This document shows positions 1 to 8,716 of a stretch of DNA of 64,000 nucleotides, in pieces. The notes beneath the pieces were generated by a model. It saw only the letters and a list, made by a program, of their open reading frames with translations. It had not been told where the DNA came from and made no database searches. Within the stretch, counting starts at the first letter, position 1. Each line of letters begins with the position of its first letter. The position numbers and the translations under genes were made by a program. The stretch covers positions 1 through 64,000 of the forward strand of contig UQMU01000003.1 of assembly GCA_900542305.1 (NCBI GenBank). Reading direction: 5' to 3'. Origin of the DNA: an uncultured Collinsella sp. (lineage in GTDB: Bacteria; Actinomycetota; Coriobacteriia; Coriobacteriales; Coriobacteriaceae).

Positions 1-492
1 GGGGCGCTGCTGCTGCGGGGCAGCAAACTGCTGCTGGCCGGCGCGCGGGGCGCTGGCGGCACGGCTTGCCGCGGAGTTGTTCTGGCCCAGGCCGTTTTGA
101 TAGGCGCGCTCTTCTTCGTACAGGCGGCCGAGCGTGGGGGCATCGACGTTCTCGGCAAAGACCGAGAACTTGCCGGCGCGCAGCTGCGGATCGATCATAA
201 AGCGCACGAGGGGCTCGCCGACAAAGACATAGCGGCGCTTTTCGGCCTGCGCCTTCACAAACTCGCGGACCTCGCGCGAAAGCTCGGGGTAGAACGGGGC
301 GAGCATGGGATCGTCGTCGGCGGCGATAAGGATGGTATAGAGTGCCGGCGCCGTGTTGACGCCGTTGATCACCAGAGTCTGATCCTCCATGTCGCGAGCG
401 GCCTGCTTGGCAAGCTTCTTAAAGGAGAACGGGGCACGGGTGGCACCGAAGATGCCGGCCACGTGGTCCTCGAAGATGTTCAGGAAGTTCAC
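1..492 (-). CDS. FhaA-like protein, DUF3662 N-terminal part (partial)
   Basis: The minus strand reads from a GTG at 492 to the window edge with no stop (164 codons). The product starts MNFLNIFEDHVAGIFG and matches the DUF3662 domain of actinobacterial FhaA proteins, which carry this domain, a low-complexity linker and a C-terminal FHA domain. A Gln/Ala/Pro-rich linker begins near residue 145; the FHA part would lie outside the window. FhaA proteins act with PknB-type kinases in cell-envelope control (family knowledge). The GTG overlaps the TGA stop of the upstream kinase by 4 bp and has a GGAGAG ribosome site 9 bases ahead, so the two genes are translationally coupled. The product was read directly from the reverse complement. 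Confidence 0.85.
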   Translation of the reverse strand, partial: MNFLNIFEDHVAGIFGATRAPFSFKKLAKQAARDMEDQTLVINGVNTAPALYTILIAADDDPMLAPFYPELSREVREFVKAQAEKRRYVFVGEPLVRFMIDPQLRAGKFSVFAENVDAPTLGRLYEEERAYQNGLGQNNSAASRAASAPRAGQQQFAAPQQQRP

Positions 493-2342
493 GAAAGATC
501 ACTCTCCGTATAGGTTCTTTGGTATCCGAGCAAATATAGGCATATCCCAACGATTATAGAGGATAGGGTTCCCGCAACCGCCGCCTTGGCGACGACCGCG
601 GCTGCAAGGCTGGCAATTTCCATATGGTGTGCAAGACAGGACGCCGCTGCGCAGCCGATGCCGGTGACAGCGATTGCGGCGATTGCGGCAAGGTTTGAGC
701 CCTGATTGGCACGCTTGGCATGGGCATTGAGCAGCGCAGATGACGCCGCGGCAGTTGCCGCGACCAGCACAAAGGCAGCCCAAAGGAGCGGGTCTCCCAG
801 CGCTGCGGCAACGTTACCGAGCCCCAGTACGCCTCCGGCTGAAAGCGCGACCGTGGCCAGACGGGCAAAAAGCGCGCCCATGCCCGTTGCCGCGGCGGCG
901 CTTGCCGGGCCGAGCCAAAATGACGCGACGCCGGCGGCGACCCCAGCTGCCAGGAAGGTATTGCCGGTCAGACAGCCAAGCGCGAGTGCACAGGTGAGCG
1001 TGGCGCTCGCGGCAGTCTCGGTGCGACCCCAGGCGATCCACCAACCGGACATGGCGGCGGCAAAGATCACCGCGACGGGCAGCATCGACAGGATGCCCTG
1101 TGCCTGCATGGTGGCGTTGGCCATGAGCACCAAAAAACCCACAGCCGAGATGGCCGAGCCAATCTGGGGGGCCAGGCCAGCCGCCACTCCGATCGCGATG
1201 GCCGCAATGACCAGGCCGGGAAGCGCCGCGACCCCGGCCGTTTGCATCAGCAAAAAGCTAAAGGTGCCGCACGTTAGCGCCGAGATAGTGCGCATGGTGT
1301 AGTCGCGCGCATGGCTCCAGCGCGTGCCCGCCCAGCCGAGTGCGGGGTCGACCTCGATGGCGTCGTCCTCGTAGTGCGACGGCTCGATATCGTCGAGCTC
1401 CTGCTCGTCATCCGAAAGTTCGCCAACCATTTGCTCCAGGCTGCGACGGCCTTCGCGCACGCTGCCCAGACCGGCAAGGAGCTGGTCGCAAAATGTCTCG
1501 ACGCTGCTGGGGCGGTCCTGCGGCATGGGGGAGAGCGCGCTCATGAGCGCGGCCTCGGCTCCCGGGGGAAAGTGTGGTATCAGCTCGCTGGGATAGGTGG
1601 CGCCGCCGATGATGCGGTCGAGCGAGTCGGCGGGCGTGGCCGCCATAAAGGGAGCGCTGCCGCACAGGCCCTCATAGATTACACAGGCGAGGGCAAAGAC
1701 ATCGGCGCGCTCATCGACCGTGCCGGTCTCGATATCGAGCTGCTCGGGCGGCATGTAGCCGATGGTGCCGCCGCGCGAGCCGCCAAAGCCACCGGCGGAC
1801 GACAGTCGCGCCATGCCAAAGTCGGTGAGCTTTACATTGCCCGAGTGGTCGATGAGCACGTTGGCGGGCTTAATGTCCAGGTGGAGTACGCCATTACTAT
1901 GGGCGAAGGTGAGCGCCTGGCCTAGGGCATCGGCAATGGCCGCGGCCTCGTCAAAGGTAAGTGAGTGACCGTCCACGCGGTGCAAAAACTCGGCCAGCGA
2001 CATGCCATCGACATATTCCATAACTAGGTAGGCATAGGCTGTGTCGTGCGTAAAGTCGATGACCTGCACGATGTTGGGATGTTGAAGCATGGCGGCAGTG
2101 TGCGCCTCGCGCAGGACATCCATGATGTCGCTGGCGGGCATGCCGACACCGTTAATAAGGGGGATGCGCTTAATGGCGACGCGGCGGCGCAGGTGCGTGT
2201 CGCGGCAGATCTCGATGGAGCCAAAACCGCCGGTCGCAAGTGTCTCGAGCGGCTGGTACCGCTTGAGCAGCTCGCGAGAGCTGGTGCCCTCCAAAGGAAC
2301 GTCCGGCGAGAACCGGGCGGTATGTTGCGAGAAAAGCGGCAT
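489..2342 (-). CDS. Membrane-associated Ser/Thr protein kinase
   Basis: A protein of about 617 residues. The N-terminal ~290 residues form a Hanks-type kinase domain: glycine loop TGGFGSIEI near residue 40, the VAIK lysine, the catalytic loop HLDIKPANVL, the DFG motif (LTDFGMARL) and GTIGYMPPEQL in the P+1 region. The usual HRD arginine is Leu, so it is a non-RD kinase and may not depend on activation-loop phosphorylation. An acidic linker follows, then a hydrophobic C-terminal half with about eight membrane segments instead of PASTA repeats. I chose ATG 2342 because GAGGG lies 6 bases ahead; an in-frame TTG at 2348 is the alternative. It overlaps the fhaA-like gene downstream, which is a likely substrate or partner. 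Confidence 0.88.
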   Translation of the reverse strand: MPLFSQHTARFSPDVPLEGTSSRELLKRYQPLETLATGGFGSIEICRDTHLRRRVAIKRIPLINGVGMPASDIMDVLREAHTAAMLQHPNIVQVIDFTHDTAYAYLVMEYVDGMSLAEFLHRVDGHSLTFDEAAAIADALGQALTFAHSNGVLHLDIKPANVLIDHSGNVKLTDFGMARLSSAGGFGGSRGGTIGYMPPEQLDIETGTVDERADVFALACVIYEGLCGSAPFMAATPADSLDRIIGGATYPSELIPHFPPGAEAALMSALSPMPQDRPSSVETFCDQLLAGLGSVREGRRSLEQMVGELSDDEQELDDIEPSHYEDDAIEVDPALGWAGTRWSHARDYTMRTISALTCGTFSFLLMQTAGVAALPGLVIAAIAIGVAAGLAPQIGSAISAVGFLVLMANATMQAQGILSMLPVAVIFAAAMSGWWIAWGRTETAASATLTCALALGCLTGNTFLAAGVAAGVASFWLGPASAAAATGMGALFARLATVALSAGGVLGLGNVAAALGDPLLWAAFVLVAATAAASSALLNAHAKRANQGSNLAAIAAIAVTGIGCAAASCLAHHMEIASLAAAVVAKAAVAGTLSSIIVGICLYLLGYQRTYTESDLS

Positions 2343-2486
2343 GGCCAACCCTCGTGCGTTTAAAGTTCGTTTGCGAGCGGCGGGCGCGGGGCCGAGCCGT
2401 TCGCGGTGGCATAGATGCTGCTAGTGTAGCACGCTCGGGTGCATGGGGAGGATAGCGGGATGCGAGGCTGCCCGTCTGGCTTGGCC

Positions 2487-3203
2487 TTAGCGCTTCTTCT
2501 TGTTCTTCTTCTGCTTGCGCTGCTTGCCCTTGTTGTCCTGGGGCTTGTCGCCCTGCTTGGCCTCGGCGGCGGCCTTCTCGGCCTTCATTTTCTTCTTCTT
2601 GGTCTCGATGCGGAGTTTTTTGTTGATGCGGGCCTTGAGGAAGGGACCGAACTGCTCGGCATCGCCACGGACGAAGGTGTCCTTGGGGATCGTCACGCCC
2701 TGGTCGGCGAACATGGCCACAAAGATGCGCTCGCCGTCGAGTACGTGGTCGAGCTTGTCAAACGGGAAGAACTGCGACTTGCCGCTCTTGCCCCAAACCA
2801 TCAGGCCGTCCTCGTTGGCGGCGACGCGGCGATAGCGGCCACCCATGGACTCGTCGGCCTCGACGGCGTCGATAAAGTCGCGGGCGAGCGTGTGGTGCAG
2901 GTTCTTGCTCCACCAGGCCAAAAAGGCGCCGAACACGATCAACACGACGCCAAACTTGATCCAGCTGCCGCCGGCCACCAGCATGCCGATGCCGATGAGC
3001 GCGGCAACTGCCGCGGCGACATACAGCGAGCCGCGACGCCTGGGCGAGGCGACCAGGCGGGCGAAGTCGGTGACCAGGTCGTTTTCGTACTGGTACTCGT
3101 TGAGGTACAGGATGCCGTCATCGGCTGCGGCCTGCTCCTCGAGCGCGACCTCGACCTGGTCGGCTGCTTCGGAGGGAACGAGGTTGCTCTCTGCGTCTGC
3201 CAT
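2487..3203 (-). CDS. YcxB-like two-helix membrane protein
   Basis: 238 residues. After an acidic N-terminus there are two adjacent hydrophobic segments (about residues 57-75 and 80-96). A compact domain follows with W-G-K-S-G-K and F-F-P-F-D motifs, like YcxB-type conserved proteins (PF14317) whose C-terminal domain resembles PH folds. The last 45 residues are extremely Lys-rich, as in a nucleic-acid or lipid-contacting tail. The function is unknown. It is divergent from dnaX, with about 115 bp between the starts, so the two share a promoter region. The family assignment rests on overall organisation and a few motifs, so it is moderate. Confidence 0.7.
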   Translation of the reverse strand: MADAESNLVPSEAADQVEVALEEQAAADDGILYLNEYQYENDLVTDFARLVASPRRRGSLYVAAAVAALIGIGMLVAGGSWIKFGVVLIVFGAFLAWWSKNLHHTLARDFIDAVEADESMGGRYRRVAANEDGLMVWGKSGKSQFFPFDKLDHVLDGERIFVAMFADQGVTIPKDTFVRGDAEQFGPFLKARINKKLRIETKKKKMKAEKAAAEAKQGDKPQDNKGKQRKQKKNKKKR

Positions 3204-3319
3204 GCTCTTTGGACTCCTATCGCGGCGGGCTCGCCGTACGGGTTATTATGGAATGCAGTATGCCGTGCGACCGCATGGCCGCCGCGGCAACAAGACTCAG
3301 TATACCCGGGGGAGCACCC

Positions 3320-5800
3320 ATGGAATCGTTGTACCGAAAGTATCGCCCGCTCACCTTTGACTCCGTGGTGGGCCAGCAGCATATCGTCTCGACGCTCGAG
3401 CACGCCATCACCGAGGGGCGCCTGTCCCACGCCTACCTGTTCTGCGGACCGCGCGGCACGGGCAAGACCACCATGGCGCGCATTCTGGCCAAGGCGCTGC
3501 TGTGCCGCAATGCCGAGGCGGCGCGCGCCGAGGGTGCAAGCGGCTGCATGCCCGACGGTACTTGCGAGGAGTGCGAGCTCATTGCCGAGGGTAACCACCC
3601 CGATGTCTACGAGCTCGATGCCGCAAGCCGTACCGGCGTGGACAACGTGCGCGAGGAGATCATCAACTCCGTCAACTTTGCCCCAGTGCGCGGCAAGTAC
3701 AAGATCTATATCATCGACGAGGTCCACATGCTCACGACGGCGGCGTTCAACGCGCTGCTCAAGACGCTTGAGGAGCCGCCGGCACACGTGATCTTTGTGC
3801 TGTGCACCACCGACCCGCAAAAGATTCTGGAGACCATTCTCTCACGCTGCCAGCGCTTCGATTTCCACCGCATCGGCAACGAGGATATCGAGCATCGCCT
3901 GTCTTACGTGTGCGAGCAGGAGGGCTTCGATTACGACGACGAGGCACTCGCCATTGTGGCGCGCCATGCCAAGGGCGGTATGCGCGACGCGTTGTCCACG
4001 CTGGAGCAGCTGAGCGTCTTTGGCAACGGTTCTGTGCATGCGGACGACGCCCGCTCGCTTTTAGGCGAGGTTTCGGACCAGATTCTGGGCGAGTTTTCCC
4101 GCGCCATTGCCGATCGCGATGTTGCCGAGCTCTATGGACTGATCCGTGCGCAGGTCGAGGAAGGAAACGACCTGCTGGAGCTGACGCGCGACCTGGTGGC
4201 GCATGTGCGTGACGTGTACGTTGCCTGCGTTGCCGGTGCCCGTGCCGAGCTGTTTGAGGGTGGCTCCGAGCAGGCCGAGGCGCTTGCTGCCGAGGCCGCT
4301 GCCTTTGGCGAGCATCCTGCCGACCGCCTGGCCCGTGTGCTGACAGTGCTTGACGATGCCGCACTGGAGATGAGGGGCGCGAGCGACGTGCGCCTGGTGC
4401 TCGAGATTGCCTGCACGCGTCTGGCACGTCCCGAGGCTGATATAACGATTGAGGCATTGGCCGAGCGCGTGGCACGCCTGGAGGCCATGGTTGCCAATGC
4501 CGCCGTGCCGGCGAGCGTGGCTGCTGCTCAGGCCGCCGCGCCTGCCGCATCCGTATCCGCTGCTGCCCAACAGCCGACGCTCATTTCGGGCGCCCGTGCT
4601 GCCGCTCCGGCGGCATCCGCTGCCCCTGCTGCTACGTCCGCGCGCCAGGGTGGCATGCCTTGGGACCGCGGAGCTGCTGTTCCGACTGCCCAGCCTGCGC
4701 CCCGTTCTGCGTCCGTGTCAACTTCCAAGCCTGCAGCGCCTGCACCTCAGCCTGCGCCGGCTCCGACGCCTCAGCCCGTTGCGGCCCCCGCGCCTGCCAC
4801 CGCTCCGGCACCTAAGCCCCAGCCCAACAATGCCGCCCAGGTTGCCGCCGCCGGTGCTGCCGAGACGCCCGCGGTCGAGGATGCCGGAGAGCTGCAGCGC
4901 AAATGGGCCGAGGTCGTCGAGCGTGTCAAGGCGCGTCAGGCTTCCTACGCAGGGCTTTTGCTCAACGCCCGCGCCACGGCCGACGACGGCTCCAAGCTCA
5001 CGGTCTCGTTCCCCGCGGGTTCGACTTTTGCCATTAAGATGCTCGGTCGCGCTGACACGCAATCGGTGGTCCTGCCGACGGTCTGCGCAGTCTTCGGCCG
5101 TCGTACCGTCGACTATGTCCTGGATGGGGGTGGCACGCCGGCTCCTCAACATGAGGAGCATTCTCCATCTGCACGGGCTGCGGCATCTGCGGACCCGCAA
5201 CCCGTGTTCTCGGCGGCCCCTGCATCCTCGAGCGCCAGCGCGACGCAGCAGCAAGCGGCGCCGGTAGCGGCATCGACCCCGTCGGCGCCTAAGCCCGCGG
5301 CGCCCAAACCGGCTGCTCCGACACCCGCGCCCAAGCCCGCCTCGCCCGCGCCCAAGTCGTCTGACCTGGGCAAAGCCCCCTGGTTACGCTCCGACAACCC
5401 CGCCGGCGCTCCTGCCATGGGTAAGCTCCCGACCGAGCCCGCACCCCGTGCGCCCGAGCGCTCGGCTGCCCCCAAGGCTCAGCCTGTCGCGCAGTCCGCG
5501 CCGTGGGAATCCGAACAGGTGCCCTACGACGACGCTATGGTCGGCGGCTTCGCTGGCGATGCGAGCGGGGACGATCTGCCTCCGTTCGACGTGCCAGGTG
5601 CGACGCCCGCGCCCAAGTCCGCTGTAGCTGCCCCCAAAGAGGAGGACGCTCCTGCAGCTCCCTGGGAGTCCAACCCCGGCGCCGGCAGCCCCTTCGGCCA
5701 CCAGGGCGCAGCCCCGAGCATCCCGCAGACCGAGGACGAGGCCAAAGACCTCATCCGCAGCGTCTTCGGTCAGGCCACCATCTTCAAACCGGTGGAGTAG
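3320..5800 (+). CDS. dnaX: DNA polymerase III subunit gamma/tau
   Basis: 826 residues from ATG 3320, which follows GGGGGAG by 5 bases; the open frame extends upstream to 3209 but that part has no family similarity. The N-terminal AAA+ clamp-loader ATPase shows Walker A GPRGTGKT at 43-50, four zinc-ligand cysteines (62, 76, 82, 85), the DEVH Walker B and the sensor TTDPQKI. Domains II-III follow to about residue 370. A long Ala/Pro-rich linker separates these from a C-terminal region of tau type; a small conserved block near 560-640 is followed by a second Pro/Ala stretch. It loads the sliding clamp and bridges the polymerase core to DnaB. I saw no obvious frameshift heptamer for making gamma. 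It lies upstream of ybaB and recR, the common arrangement. Confidence 0.96.
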   Translation: MESLYRKYRPLTFDSVVGQQHIVSTLEHAITEGRLSHAYLFCGPRGTGKTTMARILAKALLCRNAEAARAEGASGCMPDGTCEECELIAEGNHPDVYELDAASRTGVDNVREEIINSVNFAPVRGKYKIYIIDEVHMLTTAAFNALLKTLEEPPAHVIFVLCTTDPQKILETILSRCQRFDFHRIGNEDIEHRLSYVCEQEGFDYDDEALAIVARHAKGGMRDALSTLEQLSVFGNGSVHADDARSLLGEVSDQILGEFSRAIADRDVAELYGLIRAQVEEGNDLLELTRDLVAHVRDVYVACVAGARAELFEGGSEQAEALAAEAAAFGEHPADRLARVLTVLDDAALEMRGASDVRLVLEIACTRLARPEADITIEALAERVARLEAMVANAAVPASVAAAQAAAPAASVSAAAQQPTLISGARAAAPAASAAPAATSARQGGMPWDRGAAVPTAQPAPRSASVSTSKPAAPAPQPAPAPTPQPVAAPAPATAPAPKPQPNNAAQVAAAGAAETPAVEDAGELQRKWAEVVERVKARQASYAGLLLNARATADDGSKLTVSFPAGSTFAIKMLGRADTQSVVLPTVCAVFGRRTVDYVLDGGGTPAPQHEEHSPSARAAASADPQPVFSAAPASSSASATQQQAAPVAASTPSAPKPAAPKPAAPTPAPKPASPAPKSSDLGKAPWLRSDNPAGAPAMGKLPTEPAPRAPERSAAPKAQPVAQSAPWESEQVPYDDAMVGGFAGDASGDDLPPFDVPGATPAPKSAVAAPKEEDAPAAPWESNPGAGSPFGHQGAAPSIPQTEDEAKDLIRSVFGQATIFKPVE

Positions 5801-5821
5801 CTGCGCAGGCGGGTATACTGC

Positions 5822-6295
5822 TCAAGAAGAGAACCCCTTGCCCGGGCGCATCTGTATTTCGGACATGTGCAACGTGGTGCCGCGTATATCGCATTTGAGC
5901 AGACAGGTGCGTGACGGTCGGCCTAGGATGCTGAGGTCGATACGATACGTCGCATGGCTGTCCGTGTACTCGACTTGCTCGGCGTTAATGGTTGCTCCGA
6001 TTGCCAAATAAACGCCTAGCTCGGCATCGACAATCTTGAAGTCCTTTATCTTGACCTTGAACTCTTGATAGAGGGACGGGCTGTTGTAGTAGACGGTTCG
6101 GGTTCCGTCGGTGCACTCATCGGTCGTCTCCCATTTGACGACGGGCTGGTCCGAGCTGGCTATCAGCAGTTCTGCTCCAAAAGCTATGGCATGGGTGATG
6201 ACAACCAGCAATGCCCAGCCGACAAAGAGATAGAGAACCACATATGCAACGGGGTGTTTTGAGCGGATGTTTTGGAGCGCGTTGGGGGCATTCAT
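5822..6295 (-). CDS. Small single-pass membrane protein, unknown function
   Basis: 157 residues from ATG 6295, with a strong ribosome site (GGAGG, 5 bases ahead). One membrane segment occupies about residues 17-40. The rest is an extracytoplasmic-looking domain with a few cysteines (C-T-D-G-T-R, T-C-L-L-K-C). I do not recognise the family. It is on the opposite strand to dnaX and ybaB and breaks the usual dnaX-ybaB adjacency, so it may be a lineage-specific insertion. It is convergent with dnaX, with only 21 bp between stops. Confidence 0.7.
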   Translation of the reverse strand: MNAPNALQNIRSKHPVAYVVLYLFVGWALLVVITHAIAFGAELLIASSDQPVVKWETTDECTDGTRTVYYNSPSLYQEFKVKIKDFKIVDAELGVYLAIGATINAEQVEYTDSHATYRIDLSILGRPSRTCLLKCDIRGTTLHMSEIQMRPGKGFSS

Positions 6296-6438
6296 GGGGC
6301 ACCTCCAAATTACTATCTATGGCAATCAAATTATACCCTGCCGCCATGTGCGCCGCCTCGAGCAGCGGTTCGGCATTTAGCTATTTAGTGGCGCACATGA
6401 AATGCCGGATTCGGCTCTACTAGATTGAGTGTGCGATA

Positions 6439-6471
6439 TTATGCAACCTTGCATAATTCGACCTTGCATAA
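6439..6471. promoter_or_regulatory. Three TTGCATAA half-sites (putative operator)
   Basis: TTATGCAA at 6439-6446 is followed 2 bases later by its exact reverse complement TTGCATAA (6449-6456), and the same forward unit recurs at 6464-6471, 15 bp on. An 18-bp palindrome plus a direct repeat in AT-rich DNA, about 165 bp upstream of ybaB, looks like a regulator binding site. The regulator is unknown. Confidence 0.4.
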
Positions 6472-6634
6472 TCTTTGAGTGCGGTTTGTATTGGAGGACA
6501 TGTATATCGACTGAGGTAACACGTCCGCCCCGCTCTCTCGCCGCGCGCCGTGGTACGATTTTTGAGTTTGAAAGTCCCGCCGTGCTCCGGCTGCCCTTGC
6601 AGCTCGGCGTGCGGCCGCACGTAAAGGAGCCATC

Positions 6635-6955
6635 ATGGCCGGTATGAACATGCAGCAGATGATGAAGCAGGCTCGCAAGATGCAGGAGCAGCTTGCCGCC
6701 GCGCAGGAGAACCTCAAGCCCCAGACCGTCGACGCCTCTGCCGGCGGCGGCATGGTCAAGGTGACCGTTAACGGCGAGATGGAGCTCGTCAACCTCACCA
6801 TCGATCCCGATGCGCTCGATCCCGAGGACGTCGATATGCTGCAGGATATGATCATGGCTGCCGTCAACGAGGCCGTCCGCGGCGTCAACGAGCTCGCCAA
6901 CAAGCAGATGGGCGCCATCACCGGCGGCCTCAACATCCCGGGCATGCCGTTCTAA
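6635..6955 (+). CDS. ybaB: YbaB/EbfC nucleoid-associated protein
   Basis: 106 residues starting MAGMNMQQMMKQARKMQEQ, with the typical Met/Gln-rich coiled N-terminus and the central VKVTVNGEMELVNLTI strand region of the YbaB/EbfC family. These small dimers bind DNA non-specifically and are linked to recombination repair through co-location with recR. AAAGGAG lies 6 bases ahead of the ATG. recR starts 13 bp after the stop, so the two form an operon. Confidence 0.95.
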   Translation: MAGMNMQQMMKQARKMQEQLAAAQENLKPQTVDASAGGGMVKVTVNGEMELVNLTIDPDALDPEDVDMLQDMIMAAVNEAVRGVNELANKQMGAITGGLNIPGMPF

Positions 6956-6968
6956 GACACACATATAA

Positions 6969-7565
6969 ATGAGTGCAAATCACAGTCTGCAAAAACTGCT
7001 CGATGAACTGGGCCGTCTGCCGGGCATTGGTCCCAAGTCGGCCCAGCGCATCGCCTATTACCTGCTCGAGGCCGATGCCGAGGAGGCCCGCCGCCTGGCC
7101 GAGGCCATCCTGGAGGTCAAGCAGGAGGTCCACTTTTGCAGCCGCTGCTTTAACTACGCCACGGCCGACGAGTGCTCCATCTGCCAGGACCCGATGCGCG
7201 ATACCACTCGCATTTGCGTTGTGGGCGAGCCGCGCGACGTCCAGGCGATCGAGCGCACGGGCAGCTACCACGGTCTCTACCACGTATTGGGCGGCGTGAT
7301 CAGTCCCATGGACAAGATTGGTCCCGAGCAGTTGCACATCCGCGAGCTGCTGGCGCGTCTGGGCCACGAGGATATCCATGAGGTCATCATTGCCACCAAC
7401 CCCAACATCGAGGGCGAGACCACGGCGAGCTACCTGGCCCGCACTATCAAGCCGTTGGGCGTCGAGGTGTCGCGTCTGGCAAGCGGCCTTCCCGTGGGCG
7501 GCGACCTGGAGTATGCCGACGAGCTTACGCTTGGCCGCGCCATCGAGGCCCGTCGCGCGATTTAG
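6969..7565 (+). CDS. recR: Recombination mediator RecR
   Basis: 198 residues, the normal RecR length. The helix-hairpin-helix ([20 protein letters not shown]) is at the N-terminus. A four-cysteine zinc finger ([16 protein letters not shown]) follows, and the TOPRIM domain begins at [10 protein letters not shown]. RecR works with RecF/RecO to load RecA on gapped DNA. It is the last gene of the ybaB-recR unit; a stem with a T-run ends the unit at 7771-7796. Confidence 0.96.
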   Translation: MSANHSLQKLLDELGRLPGIGPKSAQRIAYYLLEADAEEARRLAEAILEVKQEVHFCSRCFNYATADECSICQDPMRDTTRICVVGEPRDVQAIERTGSYHGLYHVLGGVISPMDKIGPEQLHIRELLARLGHEDIHEVIIATNPNIEGETTASYLARTIKPLGVEVSRLASGLPVGGDLEYADELTLGRAIEARRAI

Positions 7566-7640
7566 GTGGCGAGCCTGCTCCTGCCGTATGTTTTCCTCGC
7601 GACGCACGGGGTAGTCATAATTTCCCTGTGCGACTGTAAG

Positions 7641-7656
7641 TTTGTTGTGCAACAAA
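7641..7656. promoter_or_regulatory. 16-bp palindrome in the recR 3' region
   Basis: TTTGTTG-TG-CAACAAA is a perfect palindrome with a 2-base centre in the 245-bp gap between recR and the next gene. It may be an operator for the kinase-FHA operon downstream. No regulator can be named. Confidence 0.3.
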
Positions 7657-7770
7657 GATGTTTTGTATCCGCTTATCGCATGGATGCTTCCACTCGCATC
7701 CTTAATTTGCTCATTCGTTGCGCAACCTTTTGGGTTCGCTGATACACTCAAATATGGATTCGAATGAATG

Positions 7771-7796
7771 CGCCGCTCCCGAGCGGCGTGTTTTTG
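7771..7796 (+). terminator. Rho-independent terminator after recR
   Basis: CGCCGCTC-cc-GAGCGGCG forms an 8-bp GC-rich stem with a 2-base loop, followed by TGTTTTTG. It lies just before the ribosome site of the gene at 7811, so that operon is likely to depend on read-through or on a promoter within the short remaining gap. Confidence 0.65.
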
Positions 7797-7810
7797 TTGG
7801 AGGAGAACGC

Positions 7811-8716
7811 ATGCGGCCCGGTGGCACTCAGACAAAGCGCGGCGCCGCGGTGCGCATGCGATGCCGACTGGGCTTGGCACCGCGGGCGTACGCACTGCTG
7901 TCGTGCTCGCTGGTGCTGGTCATAGCTGGCGTTTCTGCCTATGGCATGACCGTGCCGTCCATGATGCAGGCGCATGCCGCACGCGAGCCGCGCGTGGGGC
8001 ATGAGGTCAAAAGTGATCTGGGCACCACGACTGGATATGCTTGGGCAAGTGTGGTCGCGCATATTGTGTTTGGCACCGACGATGCGGATGGCGCCGAGGC
8101 CCCGGACAACGAAGTTACGCTTGCCAATGGCAAAACCATCGTGCTCACCAACACCAAGATCATCGATCGGTTGTCCAACAATAGCGTGGCGGCAACGGTG
8201 AATAAGGTCGAGCAGCAGAAGGAGCAGGACGCCCAGCAGTCCGGAAAGCCCGGTAGCTCGGATACTTCTGGCTCCGGCTCGGATTCATCGAGTTCGGGCG
8301 GCGGCTCTGGGTCGGGTTCCTCTACCGGAGGGTCTGGAAACGGCGGCTCGACGGGCGGCAACACTGACAACGATGCAAACTCCGGTGGCCTTTCCGCTGC
8401 TGAGGAAGAGAGCATTCACAGTTGGCTTGTGACCAAGTACAACATGCTCGACGGTTATGTTTCTCGTGCCAATGACGTGGTCTCGACCTATAACTCTACG
8501 GGAGATCCCAGGCCGTGCGACAGCCTGGTCGGGGAGATGTTTGTCATTCGAGCCGAGTTCGGTCGTCAGACATTCTCGCCCCGGTCAAAGTGGTATCAGC
8601 AGTATGCCAATCTGTGGGGCTGTTATACCAACCTATGCCAATGGGTCGGCCATTACGGCGATGATGACGTCGCACTCGGTAACTTCAACAATAACGTGGC
8701 GGCGCTTGCCCTATGA
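7811..8716 (+). CDS. Membrane-anchored or secreted protein with Ser/Gly-rich linker, unknown
   Basis: 301 residues from ATG 7811, chosen because GGAGGAG precedes it by 5 bases; the frame is open back to 7718. A basic N-terminus is followed by a hydrophobic segment (about residues 22-45) ending in A-H-A-A, so the protein is exported or anchored. A Ser/Gly-rich linker lies near residues 150-190. The C-terminal ~110 residues are conserved-looking, with two cysteines (W-G-C-Y-T-N-L-C) that could form a disulfide. The family is not recognised. Its TGA overlaps the ATG of the kinase gene by 4 bp, so it probably acts with that kinase, for example as a sensor or substrate outside the membrane. Confidence 0.75.
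   Translation: MRPGGTQTKRGAAVRMRCRLGLAPRAYALLSCSLVLVIAGVSAYGMTVPSMMQAHAAREPRVGHEVKSDLGTTTGYAWASVVAHIVFGTDDADGAEAPDNEVTLANGKTIVLTNTKIIDRLSNNSVAATVNKVEQQKEQDAQQSGKPGSSDTSGSGSDSSSSGGGSGSGSSTGGSGNGGSTGGNTDNDANSGGLSAAEEESIHSWLVTKYNMLDGYVSRANDVVSTYNSTGDPRPCDSLVGEMFVIRAEFGRQTFSPRSKWYQQYANLWGCYTNLCQWVGHYGDDDVALGNFNNNVAALAL

Noticed and set aside
3204..3319. 4.5S (SRP) RNA gene upstream of dnaX
   Set aside because: The SRP RNA often lies near dnaX, but the conserved GGAAGGAAGCAGC-like domain IV loop sequence was not found here or up to ybaB.
2939..3820. Antisense frame over the start of dnaX and the YcxB-like gene
   Set aside because: It crosses two real genes in opposite directions and has no ribosome site or family similarity.
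3320..5800. Programmed frameshift in dnaX
   Set aside because: I looked for an A-AAA-AAG type slippery run in the region before the Pro/Ala linker and did not see one; the gene probably makes only the tau form, or gamma by another route.
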